This document shows positions 6,839 through 8,571 of a stretch of DNA of 8,571 nucleotides, one piece after another. This stretch comes from an uncultured Peptococcaceae bacterium (GTDB lineage: Bacteria > Bacillota > Peptococcia > Peptococcales > Peptococcaceae). The notes under the pieces were generated by a model. It did not search any database, was not told where the DNA came from, and saw only the letters and a list, made by a program, of their open reading frames with translations. The translations under genes were made by a program, and so were the position numbers. The stretch lies in NCBI GenBank assembly GCA_945949655.1, contig CAMFFG010000037.1, forward strand, positions 1 through 8,571, given 5' to 3'. Within the stretch, counting starts at the first letter, position 1. Every line of letters begins with the position of its first letter.

Positions 6839-6970
6839 CTATATAAACCGCTTTCTGTAAAAGTATTCCTGCAATCCGACAAGGCACAGGCTGATAAAAC
6901 TGCTCCGCTCTCTGCAAAGCCGGTCGTGCAAACCGCAAATCTGGCGCTGGCGCACAGCAAACACAGCACA
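6839..6970 (-). other. Leader segment between terminator hairpin and SLH gene; no gene seen
   Basis: This stretch lies between the riboswitch terminator and the SLH gene ribosome binding site. I see no coding signature. An open frame that runs back across the riboswitch has no ribosome binding site and is explained by the RNA element. A small CGGT/ACCG hairpin occurs near 6921-6935, of unclear importance. Confidence 0.5.
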
Positions 6971-7022
6971 AACAAAATGGGTATGCCAGCTCTTGCATAT
7001 GACCATAAAAGCTGTCATACCC
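6971..7022 (-). terminator. Riboswitch-associated intrinsic terminator (expression platform)
   Basis: On the minus strand GGGTATG pairs with CATACCC (7016-7022 with 6979-6985). After one A/G mismatch, CAGCT pairs with AGCTG (7010-7014 with 6987-6991), and ATTTTGTT follows the stem. This is a rho-independent terminator shape about 45 nt after the B12 box and about 160 nt before the SLH gene start. A short GGGC-GAAA-GCCC hairpin (7043-7054) lies between it and the aptamer. I did not identify a convincing antiterminator, so the switching mechanism is inferred. Confidence 0.7.
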
Positions 7023-7065
7023 GTTTTTTCGCACGCCAAACAGGGCTTTCGCCCGATTACCAGAG

Positions 7066-7245
7066 AAGCGTACGTCTTCTGACTCGCGATAGGAGTACTT
7101 TTACTCTGCGGATGTTTCTTACCTTCCCATGACTGTGTCACAGTGGCGGCCTTTCGGCTCACATACTACCATGCTTCAGAACATCCTCTCGCATACAGCG
7201 CCGGTGGACGCGGGGCTTTTACCCCATTCCTTTTACATCGCGCCT
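7066..7245 (-). ncRNA. Cobalamin (AdoCbl-type) riboswitch aptamer
   Basis: Cis-acting B12 sensor in the leader of the cluster. Read on the minus strand it shows the conserved parts in order. These are the AAAAGGAAT core (7226-7234), the GGGG/CCCC stem with a TAAAAG loop (7211-7224) and a GGATGTT (7180-7186) / AACATCC (7110-7116) long stem. Then come GCCACTG (7141-7147), TGGGAAGG (7122-7129) and a degenerate B12 box, GAGTCAGAAGACGTA (7071-7085). A closing P1 helix pairs 7241-7245 with 7066-7070 (AGGCG/CGCTT, one G-U). Order, spacing and size agree with the family. It lies upstream of a terminator-like hairpin and the SLH gene, so B12 should reduce expression. Exact ends are approximate. Confidence 0.93.
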
Positions 7246-7299
7246 GACAGATCCTGCCGTTACGGCCACGATGACCACCTCTCTTTTACTTGTGATGCT

Positions 7300-7327
7300 A
7301 TTGTAACATAAAATTCCAAGCGTGCAA
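7300..7327 (-). promoter_or_regulatory. Predicted promoter of the corrinoid-uptake cluster
   Basis: On the minus strand a good -10, TACAAT (7300-7305), lies 16 bases after a weak -35, TTGCAC (7322-7327). Transcription would begin near 7293, about 50 nt before the riboswitch, giving a 5' leader of about 485 nt. The surroundings are AT-rich, as expected for the shared region with the divergent gene. The weak -35 keeps confidence moderate. Confidence 0.55.
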
Positions 7328-7380
7328 ATAGGATATTTACAAAATTATTTTTTTATCTTTTCTGTAATTGTATTGCTTTG

Positions 7381-7386
7381 TATAAA
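7381..7386 (+). promoter_or_regulatory. Possible -10 element for the 175-aa protein gene
   Basis: TATAAA lies about 100 bases before the start codon, downstream of an AT-rich, T-run region (7328-7380). No good -35 is found at 16-18 bases spacing, so this is a tentative assignment. The 7387-7472 leader holds only short hairpins (7390-7401 and 7452-7466). Confidence 0.3.
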
Positions 7387-7472
7387 AACGCTGTGCGCAG
7401 CTTTGCACCACCACGGCCTCTTGCGCATATAGTACAGCATAGTAATCTTGTTCTGCCAGTCCGGCAGTTTAG

Positions 7473-7478
7473 AGGAGG
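7473..7478 (+). promoter_or_regulatory. Ribosome binding site deciding the start of the 175-aa protein
   Basis: AGGAGG lies seven bases before ATG 7486. The frame is open further upstream to about 7378, but only ATG 7486 has a ribosome binding site. Confidence 0.85.
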
Positions 7479-7485
7479 ATGTTTT

Positions 7486-8013
7486 ATGTCCAGAATGCGC
7501 CAAGTTCCCGTGATGGATGTCACCCAGCGTGAAAAAGCAATCAGTCAGAATCTATCGCAGCCTGCCGTGCGGCCTGCTGCACCGTCCTGCCGTATGCGGC
7601 CCCGCAAAGCGCCTGCCAGCAGATTCCGGCTCAGTGATACGCCTGCCCTGCTGAGCAGCGGCTGCAGTTCGGTGCGGGAATTCTGCAACAGTGTGCAGAG
7701 TATCACCGTTGATCTGAACAACCTGATCGGCTCGGTGGAAAGTATCCTGCCGCTGCTGACTACCTATCTCACCGCGCTGCAGGCCCGCACCATGCCAGCC
7801 GACCAGCCTGCATCCGAACCCATTGATGTGCCTGTGCCGGAACGGCCTGAGCCACAGCCTGCCCAGCCGCAGCCGCAAACCGTACAGCCGGCCGCAGCCC
7901 CGGCAGCGCCCCAGTCTGTGCCGATGCCCCGACCGGAAGATATTCAGCAGCTGTTGGAAAACCCGCTGGTAAAAAATCTGCTGACCAGCTTTATCCAGAA
8001 CGCGCCGCGATGA
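7486..8013 (+). CDS. Unrecognised 175-aa protein with proline-rich linker
   Basis: I do not recognise this protein. The ORF is credible: perfect AGGAGG, ATG, 175 codons, TGA, then a hairpin. The N-terminus (residues 1-50) is basic and has no signal peptide. Residues 62-99 (from SVREFCNSV to LLTTYLTAL) look like an amphipathic helix or coiled-coil segment. Residues 103-150 are a Pro/Gln/Ala/Glu-rich linker with PQP-type repeats. The C-terminus (151-171, EDIQQLLENP, then LVKNLLTSF) is a second short amphipathic helix. This layout, two helical segments joined by a flexible linker, resembles small scaffold or adaptor proteins, but no family can be named. It is divergent from the corrinoid cluster and convergent with a peptidase gene, so context gives no functional hint. 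Confidence 0.75.
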   Translation: MSRMRQVPVMDVTQREKAISQNLSQPAVRPAAPSCRMRPRKAPASRFRLSDTPALLSSGCSSVREFCNSVQSITVDLNNLIGSVESILPLLTTYLTALQARTMPADQPASEPIDVPVPERPEPQPAQPQPQTVQPAAAPAAPQSVPMPRPEDIQQLLENPLVKNLLTSFIQNAPR

Positions 8014-8031
8014 ACCGCCGGGCAGCGTAAC

Positions 8032-8053
8032 GGCCCGCTGAAAACAGCGGGCC
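8032..8053. terminator. Hairpin between convergent genes, probable bidirectional terminator
   Basis: GGCCCGCTG and CAGCGGGCC form a perfect nine-base-pair GC-rich stem around an AAAA loop. It lies in the 63-bp gap between the convergent 175-aa gene and the M16 peptidase gene. Neither side has a strong U-run, so termination efficiency is uncertain. Its position favours a shared terminator. Confidence 0.65.
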
Positions 8054-8076
8054 TGGCGGAAAAGCGCTATGTTGTT

Positions 8077-8571
8077 TTATTGGGCTATCGTCACATCATC
8101 CACTGCACCCAGCACCGTAACCTGCAGATTTTCCCGGCGGAACAGATCGTTTGCCAGCACTTTCACGTCGGCTACTGTCACTTTGGATAATTCCTCTACA
8201 TTTTCTTCCGGTGTGATCACCCGGTCGTAGGCCAGCATAGAGCGGCCCAGCTTGTTCATACGACTGTTGACGGTCTCCAACCCCATAAACAGGCTGCCCT
8301 TCAGCTGGCTGAAGCTTTTCTCCAGCTCCTGACTGGTGATGCCGTGCTGTCGTACATCTTCCAGCTCCTGCAGAATAATATCGACTACCCGCTGGCAGTT
8401 TTCCGGGCGGGTTCCCACCGCAATCACAAAAGCGCCGGTATCTGTGTAGGATCCATTGTAAGAGTACACTGAATAAGCCAGCCCTTCCTCTTCCCGAATC
8501 TTTTTTACCAAGCGGGAACTCATACCTCCGCCCAGATAGGTATTCAGAATACTCAACGGAAACAGCCGGTC
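8077..8571 (-). CDS. M16-family (insulinase-like) zinc peptidase, C-terminal part; 5' end off window
   Basis: Only the last 164 codons are visible; the frame is open to the right edge, so the gene starts outside. The sequence has the typical C-terminal-domain motif of M16 processing-protease-like peptidases: YLGGGMSSRL followed by REEEGLAYSV, then DTGAFVIAVGTRPEN and a helical NSRMNKLGRSMLAYDR region. The conserved Arg and Tyr of this motif help bind substrate in the family. The HxxEH zinc site would lie in the N-terminal half, which is not present here, so catalytic competence cannot be judged. A TTG at 8556 is not a real start, because the family sequence continues upstream of it. In many Bacillota a gene of this type lies near pnp; that neighbourhood is outside the window. 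It has no evident link to the corrinoid cluster. Confidence 0.88.
   Translation of the reverse strand, partial: DRLFPLSILNTYLGGGMSSRLVKKIREEEGLAYSVYSYNGSYTDTGAFVIAVGTRPENCQRVVDIILQELEDVRQHGITSQELEKSFSQLKGSLFMGLETVNSRMNKLGRSMLAYDRVITPEENVEELSKVTVADVKVLANDLFRRENLQVTVLGAVDDVTIAQ

Noticed and set aside
6839..7162. Minus-strand 107-aa ORF upstream of the SLH gene
   Set aside because: It runs across the riboswitch B12 box and terminator, has no convincing ribosome binding site or protein-like character, and the RNA elements explain the sequence.
7129..7311. Plus-strand 60-aa ORF over the riboswitch
   Set aside because: It is fully explained as the antisense of the cobalamin aptamer and its promoter.
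1..8571. CRISPR arrays, tRNA/rRNA genes, insertion sequences, attachment sites
   Set aside because: No regularly spaced direct repeats, RNA gene signatures, transposase-like coding or terminal inverted repeats were noticed on reading both strands.

Overview
The window looks like a chromosomal segment of an anaerobic, gut-type Bacillota (Clostridia or Negativicutes). The evidence is strong AGGAGG-type ribosome binding sites, three C-terminal SLH wall-anchoring repeats, a cobalamin riboswitch, and an ECF-type transporter with a DUF4430 (transcobalamin-like C-terminal) partner. GC content is mostly moderate to high, with one AT-rich block. The genus cannot be fixed from the sequence alone.

Layout: from about 7293 down to position 1 the minus strand carries one long directional cluster. 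It starts with a promoter and an approximately 485-nt leader. The leader holds a cobalamin riboswitch (about 7066-7245) and a terminator-like hairpin (6971-7022). The genes then run in this order: (1) an 894-aa secreted, SLH-anchored protein with a PQQ-like beta-propeller, a FIVAR-like helical segment and a DUF4430 domain; (2) a 375-aa secreted alpha/alpha-toroid protein of the prenyltransferase/squalene-cyclase-repeat type; (3) a 246-aa membrane-tethered DUF4430 protein; (4) a CbiQ/EcfT-type T component; (5) a tandem two-domain ECF/CbiO-type ATPase running off the left edge. Genes 2 to 5 are 12 bp apart or overlap. Gene 2 also has a good sigma-A-like promoter of its own just after the stop of gene 1.

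On the right, a plus-strand gene for an unrecognised 175-aa protein (7486-8013) diverges from the cluster. It ends at a hairpin shared with a convergent, right-truncated M16-family peptidase gene (8077-8571).

Interpretation: the riboswitch, the ECF module, an alpha-toroid and two transcobalamin-type beta domains together suggest a Gram-positive corrinoid capture and uptake system. Genes 2 and 3 encode, as neighbours and in the same order, the two folds that eukaryotic intrinsic factor and transcobalamin carry in one chain. Gene 1 would be a wall-anchored receptor, possibly analogous to the Bacteroides surface propeller BtuG. The riboswitch and the domains are read from sequence and family knowledge. 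Corrinoid binding by these proteins, and their cooperation, is inference. No substrate-binding S component is visible; it may lie left of position 1 or elsewhere.
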